From assembly GCA_045598825.1 (NCBI GenBank), contig JAZRUX010000016.1, forward strand, positions 1-38,907: a stretch of DNA of 38,907 bases, given 5' to 3'. Below are positions 19,427 to 27,907 of the stretch, one piece after another (within the stretch, counting starts at the first letter, position 1; each line of letters begins with the position of its first letter). Under the pieces are notes generated by a model. It was not told the origin of the DNA. It searched no databases and saw only the letters and a program-made list of their open reading frames with translations. The translations under genes were made by a program, and so were the position numbers. Source of the DNA: Hennigella sp045598825 (GTDB lineage: Bacteria; Bacillota_I; Bacilli_A; Mycoplasmatales; Mycoplasmoidaceae).

Positions 19427-19451
19427 TAATTGAAAATATAATTTTCAATTA
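19427..19451. promoter_or_regulatory. 25-base palindrome in the HAD-pot operon promoter
   Basis: Perfect 11-base arms TAATTGAAAAT / ATTTTCAATTA around ATA, 17-41 bases before the HAD ATG. A minus-strand -10-like TATATT lies inside. It is a candidate operator for the pot operon. Confidence 0.5.
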
Positions 19452-19497
19452 AATAATATCAAAAAAACAAAAATATTTATATTTATTTAATATATTT

Positions 19498-19503
19498 TAT
19501 AAT
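19498..19503 (+). promoter_or_regulatory. -10 box of hrcA
   Basis: TATAAT directly before the CIRCE-like element. Transcription would start near 19510, within that element. Confidence 0.5.
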
Positions 19504-19529
19504 TAGCAATATAGAGGTATTCGTGCTAA
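19503..19529 (+). promoter_or_regulatory. degenerate CIRCE element (HrcA operator)
   Basis: TTAGCAATA - nine bases - TCGTGCTAA. The outer six bases of each arm, TTAGCA/TGCTAA, and the nine-base spacing match the CIRCE consensus (TTAGCACTC-N9-GAGTGCTAA). The inner three bases do not. It covers the -10 edge, the SD AGAGG and the start codon of hrcA, which suggests autoregulation. Confidence 0.65.
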
Positions 19530-20563
19530 TGGGTAAAAATATGAAAAATTTTAAGCTAACAGAACGACAAATTAAGTTATTAAAAATCATTGTTGAACAA
19601 TACATTAATGAGGCTACTCCAGTATCAAGTAAAGAAGTAATTCATGACTATTTAAAAGGTTTATCTAGTGCAACAATTCGTAATGAAATGGCTCATCTAG
19701 AAAAAGTAGGTTTAATTGAAAAAACACACACATCATCAGGTCGTGTTCCAACAAGTTTAGGATATGAATATTACCGTCAAGAAATTTTACAACCATCATT
19801 AAGTGTTGACCTTAAGAAAAAATTAACTAAAATTTTTGCTAAACGTCTTACATCGATTGAAACAATCATTGATGAATCAATGGATGTAATTAATGAAACA
19901 TTACATTTACCATCAATTGTTACAACTGGTGAAATTAATGAAACACTTGTAAGAATTGATTTAATTCCTGTTAACACAAATATGGCTATCATCATTGTTG
20001 TTACATCAAGTGGTAACCTAACAAAGAATACTATTACTTTCAATGAAGGCAAAGTATTAAATGATATCTCAACATGTATTAGAATTTTTAATGACAGATT
20101 AATTGGTTCACCTCTTGAGCAAATTCCAGAAAAGATTAATAGTTTAAAAGACATTATTAAAGAGAGTGTTGAAAATTATGAATTCATCATGCAAGGTTTG
20201 ATTCAAAAGATCTTTGATATTAAATATCAATATCACACATCTGTTCATGGAACTAAATATTTGACAACTCAACCAGAATTTAAAAACGATGTTGATAAGT
20301 TAAATCAAGTTTTGGATTTGCTAGATAAATCAAGTATTTGACAACAAATTGCTTATCAACAGTCAAAAACTGGTAAAACAACTTTAATTACATCCGGCGA
20401 AAAAGTTGGTGTAAAGGAATTGGCTATTGCTACAGTTAATGTTAAAGGTAATGACAATTCTCACCAAATATCAGTTGTTGGTCCTAACCGTATGGACTAT
20501 TCTAAAATTCAAGGTATTCTCGATTTCTTAAAAGAAGAATTAGAAAAGAAATACAATGACTAA
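19523..20563 (+). CDS. hrcA: heat-inducible transcription repressor HrcA
   Basis: 346 residues. The N-terminal winged helix reads LTERQIKLLKIIVEQYINEA and then PVSSKEVIHDYLKGLSSATIRNEM, split here as PVSSKEVIHDY and LKGLSSATIRNEM, the family DNA-binding signature. LEKVGLIEKTHTSSGRVPT follows. The C-terminal IVGPNRMDYSKI-like region is present as VVGPNRMDYSKIQGILDFL. A GTG at 19523 lies five bases after AGAGG and is my chosen start; ATG at 19529 or 19541 is also possible. The last codons overlap the next gene by 8 bases. HrcA represses chaperone genes through CIRCE sites, and here it also has one over its own start. Confidence 0.95.
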
Positions 20564-21185
20564 AGACGAAAAAGTATTCAAAAAGTATAAGGCTAAATAC
20601 TCATTTATCCTTGGTGATAAATATCTTTCTGATTTATTAAAATCACACTTTGATTCAGAAGGTGCTTTTGTTATCTTTATGATTGGTTTAATGAATAATC
20701 AAGTTAATCCAAAGAAAATTATGAGTCAGTTAAAAATTAATATGGATGAGTGGTGTGAGTTATTCTGTCGTTTATATAAAGACCAAAAAATTGTTAATCT
20801 TTATAAAAAACTAGAGATTAACCCAATTATTCCACTAGAACAAATAATTGATTCTTTTGATTGTTTTAATCCTTTCATCAATGATTTTGTTGAAGAATTA
20901 AAAAAACATGAATTAAATTTGAACATCAATGAACGTAGTATTAAAGATATTTTGAAAGGCGTCTTTGGATACTTACTTTACAATTCAATTGATTGCAAGA
21001 TTGCATATAGCTTTGAAAAAATACTTTTAGATCCAGATTATGAAACAAAATATTTAATAATCTTAAATAACACAAAGTTGTTTGCTAGAGCAAAACAAAA
21101 TATTTTAGCTAACTGTAAAGATAAAATTAATGATTTAATCGTTCTCTTATTAGGAATGAGTAAACCATTAAGTGAAAAACGATAA
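20556..21185 (+). CDS. unknown protein co-translated with hrcA
   Basis: 209 residues, not recognised. It is soluble, Lys/Asp/Asn-rich and mostly helical, with no signal or membrane segment. A region of hydrophobic helices around residues 35-75 (FVIFMIGLMNNQVNPKKI) looks like a small folded helical domain. It starts 8 bases inside the end of hrcA, a place where many bacteria have grpE, but it shows no GrpE coiled coil or signature. It ends exactly where fmt ends on the other strand, with no spacer and no terminator. Confidence 0.75.
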   Translation: MTKDEKVFKKYKAKYSFILGDKYLSDLLKSHFDSEGAFVIFMIGLMNNQVNPKKIMSQLKINMDEWCELFCRLYKDQKIVNLYKKLEINPIIPLEQIIDSFDCFNPFINDFVEELKKHELNLNINERSIKDILKGVFGYLLYNSIDCKIAYSFEKILLDPDYETKYLIILNNTKLFARAKQNILANCKDKINDLIVLLLGMSKPLSEKR

Positions 21186-22127
21186 TTATTTAAATATTTT
21201 TCCAACTCTAAATGGATGATTTCCATTTGTAATTTGACTAATTAATAAAGGTTTTTTTCCTGCTAATTGAATGATTTCAAGTTTCATTGCACCATTACCA
21301 CACGCAACAAGAATAGCTTGTCGTGTTAATTGAACAATTGATCCAGGTACACCATTTGCATAGACATCAACTGGAACAGCTTTATGGACTTTAATAATTT
21401 GATCCTCAAAAGTAGTGTATGCGATAGGAACATTATATAGGCCTCTAATCAAAGCATCAATCTCAGTATTAGTTTTCCTTCAATCTATCTTTTCATCTTC
21501 ACGAGAAATGTTGTAACCAAAGGTCGCTTTGCTTTCATCTTGTGGTTCTGATTTAAGATTTGCATCAAATAAGATATTAAAGTCTTTAGCAATAACATCT
21601 CCAGCTAAAACACATAGTTTATCATATAAAGATGCGTATGTTTCTTGTGGATCAATATTAATAGGATATTGTTTAATTAGATTTCCAGCATCCATTTTTT
21701 TATCCATATACATCAATGAAAACCCTGTTGTTTTTTCTTGATTTATGATTGCCCATTGAATTGGTGCACCACCACGTAATTTTGGTAACAATGATGCATG
21801 TAAATTAACACATTTATATTTTGGTAAATCTAAAATGTTACTTGGAATAAATTGACCAAAAGCACATGTAAAAATAAGATCTGGTTTTAAGTCTCTTATC
21901 TTGCCATAAAGGTTTGAAACTTTGCTATCTTGTAAAACAAGAATATTATGTTCTAGAGCTAGTTGTTTAACTGGAGAATAAATAATTTCTTTGTGCCGAC
22001 CAACCGGTTTATCTGGTTGACAAACAACAGCAACAACCTCAATATCCTTATGCTCTAAAATAGCAGCTAAGCATACTGCTGCTATCTTAGGTGTTCCCAT
22101 AAAAATAACTCTATTTTTTATTGGCAT
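21186..22127 (-). CDS. fmt: methionyl-tRNA formyltransferase
   Basis: 313 residues. Formylates initiator Met-tRNA using 10-formyl-tetrahydrofolate. Motifs: RVIFMGTPKIAA, VCQPDKPVGRH, the catalytic NLHASLLPKLRGGAPIQWAI region (Asn and His of the family's N/H/D triad), and DKKMDAGN. The C-terminal OB-like domain ends HPFRVGKIFK. One TGA (after EDEKID) is Trp. The start overlaps the upstream unknown gene by 17 bases. The stop abuts the convergent gene at 21185. Confidence 0.95.
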
Positions 22128-22782
22128 GTTTTTTTGCTCTCTTTTGTTTTCTTAATAAACGTTTTTCTTGTCGCTTCTTTTCTGCGGCTTTTTGTTTTGC
22201 AATACGTTTGTCCATTGCTTCAGCTTTAGCTGCTTCAGCTATTCTCACTGGAGCAATTCATTCCATTTCAGTATCGTAATCAAGTTCTTTATTGATAACA
22301 ACTTTACGGTCATAATTCTTTTTATCAATTTTTGTATTTATTACTTCACATTCAAAGCAACGTGGACTATCTTTTTGTCCGGTTTTAGAATCTCTAGTTT
22401 GAAATACAACAACAAATAAATCTCTTGCTTTAGGAACTGTTAATTCCTTTCTTCCTTGAGCTTTTAACGTCTTATTTAATTGCTTTCGTTGTCACTTTCT
22501 AATTTTTAATTCAGCATTCTTATTTTTCTTATATAAGAAAGAGCCATTTGGATTGATTGCATCTACATGATCTCTCTTGCAAACATAGCTATCAAGAATT
22601 TCTTTTCCTTGTTCATTATTATCTTTTAAAAATTGTTTGATTGTTTTTCAAACTTCGTCTTTATTTTTTCTTGAAGATAAAAAGGGATTAGCTTCTTTAT
22701 CTGCTTTTCTTTTCTTGTATCAAGCGTAAATTGCTATACCAATAATAACAACCAATAATAATGGCATTAAACTTTGTAGCAT
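22111..22782 (-). CDS. membrane-anchored unknown protein
   Basis: 223 residues, not recognised. One N-terminal membrane helix (MLQSLMPLLLVVIIGIAIYA) is followed by a basic cytoplasmic body. The C-terminal 40 residues are a Lys/Arg/Ala-rich helix (EKKRQEKRLLRKQKRAKKHA) that could bind RNA or the ribosome. The central part (about residues 120-175) looks like a small beta-rich domain (LFVVVFQTRDSKTGQ). The SD is AAAGGAG. The end overlaps the fmt start by 17 bases, so the two are co-expressed. Four in-frame TGA codons are read as Trp. Confidence 0.8.
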
Positions 22783-22836
22783 TACTAATCTCCTTTAGTT
22801 TTTAGATTATATTTTATTTATATACAAAATATGTAT

Positions 22837-22842
22837 TATAAT
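22837..22842 (+). promoter_or_regulatory. -10 box of rpsT
   Basis: TATAAT 30 bases before the ATG, followed by AAGGAT as ribosome site at 22858-22863. Confidence 0.55.
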
Positions 22843-22872
22843 TATAAGACAAAAAAATAAGGATTTATACAC

Positions 22873-23118
22873 ATGGCAAATATTAAATCAAACATTAAAA
22901 CAAAGAGACAATCTGATAAAAGACACGCTGCAAACCGTGTTGCTCTAGACAACTTAAAAAATGACACAAAGAAAGTTAGAGCAAGCAAGGATGCAAAAGA
23001 TCTAAACAAACTTTATTCTCGTGCAGATAGTTTAAGTCGTAAACATGTGATTCACAGAAATAAAGCTAACAGAATTAAATCTAGAAATGCTAAAGCAGCA
23101 AAAAAGACGACAAAATAA
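22873..23118 (+). CDS. rpsT: 30S ribosomal protein S20 (bS20)
   Basis: 81 residues, very basic, starting MANIKSNIKTKRQSDKR. The HRNKANRIKSRNAKAAKK C-terminus is typical of S20, which binds 16S rRNA. It has its own promoter and SD. The stop is followed after one base by the ATG of a lipoprotein gene. Confidence 0.96.
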   Translation: MANIKSNIKTKRQSDKRHAANRVALDNLKNDTKKVRASKDAKDLNKLYSRADSLSRKHVIHRNKANRIKSRNAKAAKKTTK

Positions 23119-23119
23119 A

Positions 23120-23638
23120 ATGAAATTAAATAAATTCTTAACAGTTTTAGCACCAATTGCAGTAGTAGGAACAATTTGTCCTGCTATTGTTTCTTGTGGT
23201 TGTAGTGGTGATAACATAGTTATCAACTATAAAGATAACGTTAACTGTAAAGAAGATAAAAAAGATGATAAGGATGTTCAATATCATTCTTTAAGTACGG
23301 TTCAAACCGCAATTAAACTTAAGGTTGCTGACCATGAAAGAGGAACAGTATCTGTAGATGCTATTAATGACAGTATTGCTGCAGGTGAAACTCAAATAGT
23401 TCAAAACATATACTATGATTTAGTTGCATCATTAACAATATTAACAGGTTCTGAAATATTTTTAACTGGATATGATGCAACTCTAAGTACAAATAAATTA
23501 AATGTAACATTTAATTTAGATGGTGCACCATATACATTGGATGATGTTCAATATAAATTTGATCAAAATGTAATGTATTTTGGGTCTGGCAGTAATCAAT
23601 ATAAATCATATACATATAAAGATTGCACGCCGGCGTAA
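23120..23638 (+). CDS. small lipoprotein coupled to rpsT
   Basis: 172 residues, function unknown. Signal peptide MKLNKFLTVLAPIAVVGTI and lipobox IVSCG; the mature part begins with Cys near residue 26. A short Asp/Lys-rich linker (CKEDKKDDKDVQ) follows, then a domain with alternating beta-like segments (residues 60-165). The ATG at 23120 lies 1 base after the rpsT stop and has no SD of its own, so it likely depends on ribosomes ending rpsT. An in-frame ATG at 23087 inside rpsT would add a basic stretch before the signal and is less likely. It is followed by greA. Confidence 0.8.
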   Translation: MKLNKFLTVLAPIAVVGTICPAIVSCGCSGDNIVINYKDNVNCKEDKKDDKDVQYHSLSTVQTAIKLKVADHERGTVSVDAINDSIAAGETQIVQNIYYDLVASLTILTGSEIFLTGYDATLSTNKLNVTFNLDGAPYTLDDVQYKFDQNVMYFGSGSNQYKSYTYKDCTPA

Positions 23639-23653
23639 TAGAAAGGAAACACT

Positions 23654-24136
23654 ATGGCAGAAAAAATATTATTAACAAAAGAAAAAGAAGCTGAAATTAA
23701 AAAAGAATTAGAACGTCTAATTCATGAAGAAAGACCTAAAGTAATTAAGGCTATTCAAGAAGCAAGAGAACAAGGTGACCTTTCTGAAAATGCAGATTAT
23801 GATGCTGCTAAAAATAGACAAGCTGAAATTGAAGCAAGAATTAAAGAATATGAGAATATTTTAAACTTTGCTGAAATTATTGATGAAAGCAAATCAAAAA
23901 AAACAGCTAACAAAGTTAAGGTTGGAACTAAAGTAAAAATCTTAGATATGTCTGATGACGAAACATATGAATATGCTATCGTTGGTGAAGTTGAAGCTGA
24001 ACCAGATCAAGACAAAATTTCAAACGTTTCTCCTCTAGCAATGGCAATCCTTGACCATGAAGAAGATGAAATTGTAGAAATTAAAGGTGTAGAAAAACCT
24101 TACAAAGTTAAAATCCTTAAAATTTCTCGCTTATAA
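23654..24136 (+). CDS. greA: transcription elongation factor GreA
   Basis: 160 residues. The N-terminal coiled-coil finger (about 1-80) contains the tip EAREQGDLSENADYDAAK with the acidic D/E pair that stimulates transcript cleavage by RNA polymerase. The C-terminal FKBP-like domain (85-160) ends SPLAMAILDHEEDEIVEI and VKILKISRL. SD AAAGGAAA. It lies 15 bases after the lipoprotein gene. Confidence 0.97.
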   Translation: MAEKILLTKEKEAEIKKELERLIHEERPKVIKAIQEAREQGDLSENADYDAAKNRQAEIEARIKEYENILNFAEIIDESKSKKTANKVKVGTKVKILDMSDDETYEYAIVGEVEAEPDQDKISNVSPLAMAILDHEEDEIVEIKGVEKPYKVKILKISRL

Positions 24137-24138
24137 GA

Positions 24139-24144
24139 TATAAT
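24139..24144 (+). promoter_or_regulatory. -10 box of the tRNA cluster
   Basis: TATAAT just after the greA stop and 29 bases before tRNA-Tyr. A short hairpin CACGTT/AACGTG (24151-24164) lies between it and the first tRNA. No T-run follows the hairpin, so it is not a clear terminator of greA. Confidence 0.5.
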
Positions 24145-24172
24145 ATAAAGCACGTTAAAACGTGTAATTAAT

Positions 24173-24257
24173 GGACAGATAGCGAAGCGGCCAAACGCAG
24201 CTGACTGTAAATCAGCCTCCCTCGGATTCAGTGGTTCAAATCCACTTCTGTCCACCA
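24173..24257 (+). tRNA. tRNA-Tyr (GTA)
   Basis: Acceptor GGACAGA/TCTGTCC, anticodon stem GCTGA/TCAGC around CTGTAAA, a long class II variable arm, T-stem GTGG/CCAC with TTCAAAT, and encoded CCA. First of five tandem tRNAs. Confidence 0.95.
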
Positions 24258-24262
24258 TTAAT

Positions 24263-24337
24263 TGGGTTGTAGCCAAGCGGTAAGGCATCAGATTTTGATT
24301 CTGACATGCGTTGGTTCGAATCCAACCTACCCAGCCA
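24263..24337 (+). tRNA. tRNA-Gln (TTG)
   Basis: Acceptor TGGGTTG/CTACCCA with a U-U mismatch at pair 6-67, anticodon stem TCAGA/TCTGA around TTTTGAT, T-stem GTTGG/CCAAC, and encoded CCA. U1-A72 is typical of bacterial tRNA-Gln. Confidence 0.95.
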
Positions 24338-24343
24338 ATTATT

Positions 24344-24418
24344 GTCCCACTAGCTCAGTGGTAGAGCATTTCACTTTTAATGAAGGGGTCCGGAGTTCGA
24401 GTCTCCGGTGGGGCACCA
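24344..24418 (+). tRNA. tRNA-Lys (TTT)
   Basis: Acceptor GTCCCAC/GTGGGGC, D-stem GCTC/GAGC, anticodon loop CTTTTAA, T-stem CCGGA/TCTCCGG-type pairing, and encoded CCA. Confidence 0.95.
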
Positions 24419-24423
24419 TTTAT

Positions 24424-24509
24424 GCTGAAGTGGCGGAATGGTAGACGCACAGGACTTAAAATCCTGTGATAGCAATATCGTAAGGGTTCAAGTCCCTTTT
24501 TCAGCACCA
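24424..24509 (+). tRNA. tRNA-Leu (TAA)
   Basis: Acceptor GCTGAAG/TTTCAGC, anticodon stem CAGGA/TCCTG around CTTAAAA, a class II long variable arm, T-stem AGGG/CCCT, and encoded CCA. Likely substrate of TrmL encoded at 8110. Confidence 0.95.
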
Positions 24510-24514
24510 TTGTT

Positions 24515-24588
24515 GCGGGTATAGTTCAATGGTAGAACTATAGCCTTCCAAGCTATTAATGTGGGTTCGATTCCCATTACCCGCTCCA
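24515..24588 (+). tRNA. tRNA-Gly (TCC)
   Basis: Acceptor GCGGGTA/TACCCGC, anticodon stem ATAGC/GCTAT around CTTCCAA, T-loop TTCGATT, and encoded CCA. Last of the cluster. Confidence 0.95.
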
Positions 24589-24603
24589 ATAAGGACGGTA
24601 AAC

Positions 24604-24631
24604 AAACCAGGCGAGTCCTGGTTTTTCTTTT
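24604..24631 (+). terminator. terminator of the tRNA cluster
   Basis: AAACCAGG / CCTGGTTT around CGAGT, followed by a T-rich run, 16 bases after tRNA-Gly. Confidence 0.85.
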
Positions 24632-24656
24632 TGATTTTTAACATAAATATATATAA

Positions 24657-24683
24657 TTTTCATAATACAAAGTATTATGAAAA
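24657..24683. promoter_or_regulatory. 27-base palindrome over the glycosylase start codon
   Basis: Perfect 12-base arms TTTTCATAATAC / GTATTATGAAAA around AAA. The -10 TATAAT (24652-24657) abuts it and the ATG (24677-24679) lies in its right arm. It is either an operator at +1 or a hairpin hiding the start. Its right half shares AAAGTATTAT with the rubrerythrin palindrome. Confidence 0.55.
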
Positions 24684-25297
24684 GTCGTTATTTTAGATAT
24701 GTAGAAATCGACAAAAAGATTTTAGATGCTTTTGTGAATAAACATCCAAAACTTGGTGAATTTATTAACACAAAAGAACCCTTTTTTGTGCGTATCTATA
24801 AAAAACCATATATTGCTTTGATTCATAGCATAATTAGTCAAGACGAAGACAATGCTTCGGTGATAAAGAAATGAAATGCAATGGTGCAAGTTACAAAAAT
24901 AAAAGCTAAACCAATATGTGAACTTGGTGTTGAAAGTCTTGTATCAGTGTTAGATGAAAATAAGGCTCACATTGTATATGCATTAAGCAAGGATGTTGTT
25001 TCTGGTGTTTTAGATCTAAATCAATTGATGAAACAAGATGATAATGAAATTATCAAAATATTAAGTCATTATCAGGGGTTAACAATCAATACTATTAAAA
25101 CATTTATTATTTTTGGTTGCTTCCATCAAGATGTAATTTGTGATACAGATCCAGACTTTCTATTGGGATTACAAATATTCTTAAATAAACAAAATATCGA
25201 ACAACAAGATATAAATAATATTAAAATAGAATACAAAGGCCAGTTGACACTATTTAGTCTTTGTATGTGAAAAATAAGAAATGAAAGGGTGAGATAA
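24677..25297 (+). CDS. divergent HhH-GPD DNA glycosylase (AlkA-like)
   Basis: 206 residues. The stretch PYIALIHSIISQDEDNASVI corresponds to the 'F..L...IisQqis...A' opening helix of HhH-GPD base-excision glycosylases. Around residues 130-165 a hairpin-like ILSHYQGLTINTIKTFIIFG is followed by VICDTDPDFLLGL, where an Asp (in DTDPD) fits the catalytic position. The usual second Gln of SQQ and the Gly-rich hairpin are changed, so activity is uncertain. It reads through two TGA codons and overlaps nothing: its TAA is 1 base before argS. There is no SD; the start is inside a palindrome. It could be a decayed member with a different substrate. Confidence 0.65.
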
Positions 25298-25298
25298 T

Positions 25299-26975
25299 AT
25301 GAGTTTAAAAAATGAATCTATTGTTGCTTTTATTAAAGAAGAAGTGTTCAAAGCAATCCAAGCATATTGTAAACAATATAAAGTAACAACAATAACACTA
25401 AAAGAGAGTGATATCAATGTTGATAAAGCTAGAAACTCTAAATTTGGAGACTTTACAACTAATGTTATTATGTCTTTACAATTAGGAAATATAAACAAGG
25501 TAGAAGTTGCTAAAGATATTGCTCAACTTATTGATAAGAATTCATTTTCTAAAATTGAAGTTGCAGGCCCTGGCTTCATTAACTTTTATTTAAATGATTA
25601 CTCTAAAAAAGAACTACTTAATGCTATTGATAGTCAAGGTAAAAAATATGGTAAGCTAAAATCAAAAAAACTTTGATATAACATTGAGTTTGTTTCTGCT
25701 AACCCTACTGGGTTGTTGCACATTGGACATGCAAGAAATGGTGCATATGGTGACTCATTAGCTAGAATCTTTGAGGCTAATGGAATCAAGGTTGATAGGG
25801 AATATTACATCAATGATGGCGGAAACCAAATTAACAAACTAGCTCTTTCTGTTTTAATAAGATACTTACAATCTTTTGGCAAACAAGTTGAATTACCTGA
25901 AGATAGTTACCACGCTAATGAAATAATTGATACAGCAAATTTATTGAAAGAAAAATATGGTGATAAGTTTGTTGAAACTATGTTTGATCAAAATAAAATT
26001 TTAGATGAAAAATCAAATGAAATAATTGGCAATCTTGCTAAGACATACCTTCTAGGTATTATTAAGGATCACTTAAATAAATTAGATGTTCAAATGGATA
26101 TATGATCTCCTGAATCATATATATATGAACATGACTTAATCAATGCTGCATTTAAAAAATTAGGCAAATTCCTATATGATGCTGATGGAGCTAAATGACT
26201 AAAGACAACTGAGTATGGCGATGACAAAGATAGGGTGTTAGTTAAGTCTGATGGAAACTATACATATTTCACACCTGATATTGCATATCACAACCTAAAA
26301 TTATCTCGTGGTTATGACAAAATATTCAATATTTGGGGGGCTGATCACAAATCATATGTTGATCGAATGTCAACTGCTATTCAAATGTTAGGTTTTAAAA
26401 AGGATCAAATGCATGTTTGTATTATGCAAATGGTTCAATTAACAAAGAATGGTCAAGAATTTAAAATGTCAAAACGTTCAGGCAATAGTTTTACAACAAT
26501 TGACCTTATCAACTTAATTGGAAAAGATGCAGCTAGATGATATCTTGTTAACCAATCTTTGGATTCTCATATCACTATAGATATTGATAAAGCAGGAAAG
26601 AAAAATAATGAAAACGGTTTATTTTATGTCCAATATGCTTATGTAAGAATTAAACAAATTCTTGCTAAAGTTAATGGAAAGAAAGAGAAAGAAATTAACC
26701 TTCTAACTCATCAATTAGAAAAAGAATTAATAAACCAAATGTTCTTTTTTATGCCAACAATTGAAAATATTTCTAAAACATATGAAGTTCACAAAATGTG
26801 TTTATATTTAACAAACCTAGCTAAATTGTTTCACACATACTATGAACAAGTAAGGATTGGTGATGACAAGAACACTGAACTTGTGGGTCAACGATTATTC
26901 TTAATTAGTTGTGTCGCACAAATCATTCAAAATGGTTTAAAACTAATTGGAGTTGACGCTGTGGAAAAAATGTAA
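25299..26975 (+). CDS. argS: arginyl-tRNA synthetase
   Basis: 558 residues, class I. The N-terminal additional domain (1-110) is followed by the HIGH motif in GLLHIGHARNGAYGD. YYINDGGNQINKL comes next, then WGADHKSYVDRM, the KMSKR loop in FKMSKRSGN, and a C-terminal anticodon-binding helical domain. Many Trp are TGA. SD AAAGGGTGAG lies 10 bases before the ATG. The lone tRNA-Arg(CCT) at 3871 would be one of its substrates. Confidence 0.97.
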
Positions 26976-26998
26976 AAAAAGAGCTTATGCTCTTTTTT
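26975..26998. terminator. bidirectional terminator (argS / PQ-loop gene)
   Basis: AAAAAAGAGC / GCTCTTTTTT around TTAT. It ends argS rightward; the leftward PQ-loop gene has its TAA in the loop. Confidence 0.85.
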
Positions 26999-27887
26999 GT
27001 TTTTTATTGATGTACTTTCTTGTATATTCTAATTCAGATAAATGATGTTTTTTGGCTTGTATACGATTAATAAGTTTAATAACTAAAACGCCAGTATTGC
27101 AAATAATTCCATTAAATATAACCGCACCAATGGTATCAAATGTAAATGGATTGTCACCCGTTGTTGCTAACAACACTGAATAGGTTAAACAAACCACACA
27201 AGAGATTGGTAAGAACAATGCTCAGTTGAATGAAATACCAGATGTATCTCTTGTTTTAATACATTTAACAAATTGTGGTCAGCTCATTGCTTCTCATAAT
27301 GCTGCTCCCAACACACTAAATGTGATAATTGATCCCTGCGTTGCACTATCGCTAGGATCTAATGATGGAATATTTGCATTAAACTTTGGATTAGTAAATA
27401 ATACTAACATTAACATTGATACAATAACTACACCAAAAATAATGGCAATCAGTATTCAAAACATTTTATATTGATCAGCCTTTGTTTTACATTTAGACAA
27501 TAGTGTTTTAGATAGTTCCAATTCAGTAACATGTTGTTTTTTTGCTTGATTTACACTTCAAACTTTGATGCCAAATTGAAATCCAATGCCCACTAATTCA
27601 ATTGCATATGTGGCCATGGCAGGCATAACAGCAAATTGTAATAACGTTATGGGAGTCTTATCTGATTGAGATATTCAATCATCAATGCGAGAAAAATAAA
27701 ATAAGAAGCCCCAAACAAGAGAAAATAGTGCGCAAGCAAGAAAAAGAACGTAACTTACTAAAGATGTACCACTAGTATTTCTTGTTTTAAACATAGTAAA
27801 TAATTGTGAGACACCAATAATAGCAGCAAACACAAAAATAACTAAACTAAATACTACTGATATTATTATTTTAGGTGCAACAATCAT
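26985..27887 (-). CDS. double-unit PQ-loop membrane protein (3-1-3 layout)
   Basis: 300 residues. Unit 1 (about 5-125) has a degenerate loop SQLFTMFKTRNTSGTSL and three helices, then the cytoplasmic tail KKQHVTELELSK. A lone linker helix follows (FWILIAIIFGVVIVSMLMLVL). Unit 2 (about 185-300) has WPQFVKCIKTRDTSGISF, three helices and the tail KKHHLSELEYTRKYI. The 3-1-3 arrangement is that of eukaryotic SWEET transporters, while most bacterial relatives are single units. The start is taken at ATG 27887. There is no SD, and TATAAT ends only 6 bases upstream, so the mRNA is likely leaderless. Substrate unknown. Confidence 0.8.
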
Positions 27888-27893
27888 AATCAA

Positions 27894-27899
27894 ATTATA
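27894..27899 (-). promoter_or_regulatory. -10 box six bases from the start codon
   Basis: TATAAT-TTGATT-ATG on the minus strand. The expected transcription start falls on or next to the ATG. Confidence 0.55.
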
Positions 27900-27907
27900 T
27901 TAAAATC

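Noticed and set aside
24263..24337. tRNA-Gln as a pseudogene because of the U-U pair in the acceptor stem
   Set aside because: All other stems, the anticodon and the CCA are intact; one mismatch in an acceptor stem is tolerated.
24100..24444. Open frames of about 60 codons across the tRNA cluster on both strands
   Set aside because: They are read from tRNA genes and their antisense; such frames are a common artefact and have no ribosome site.
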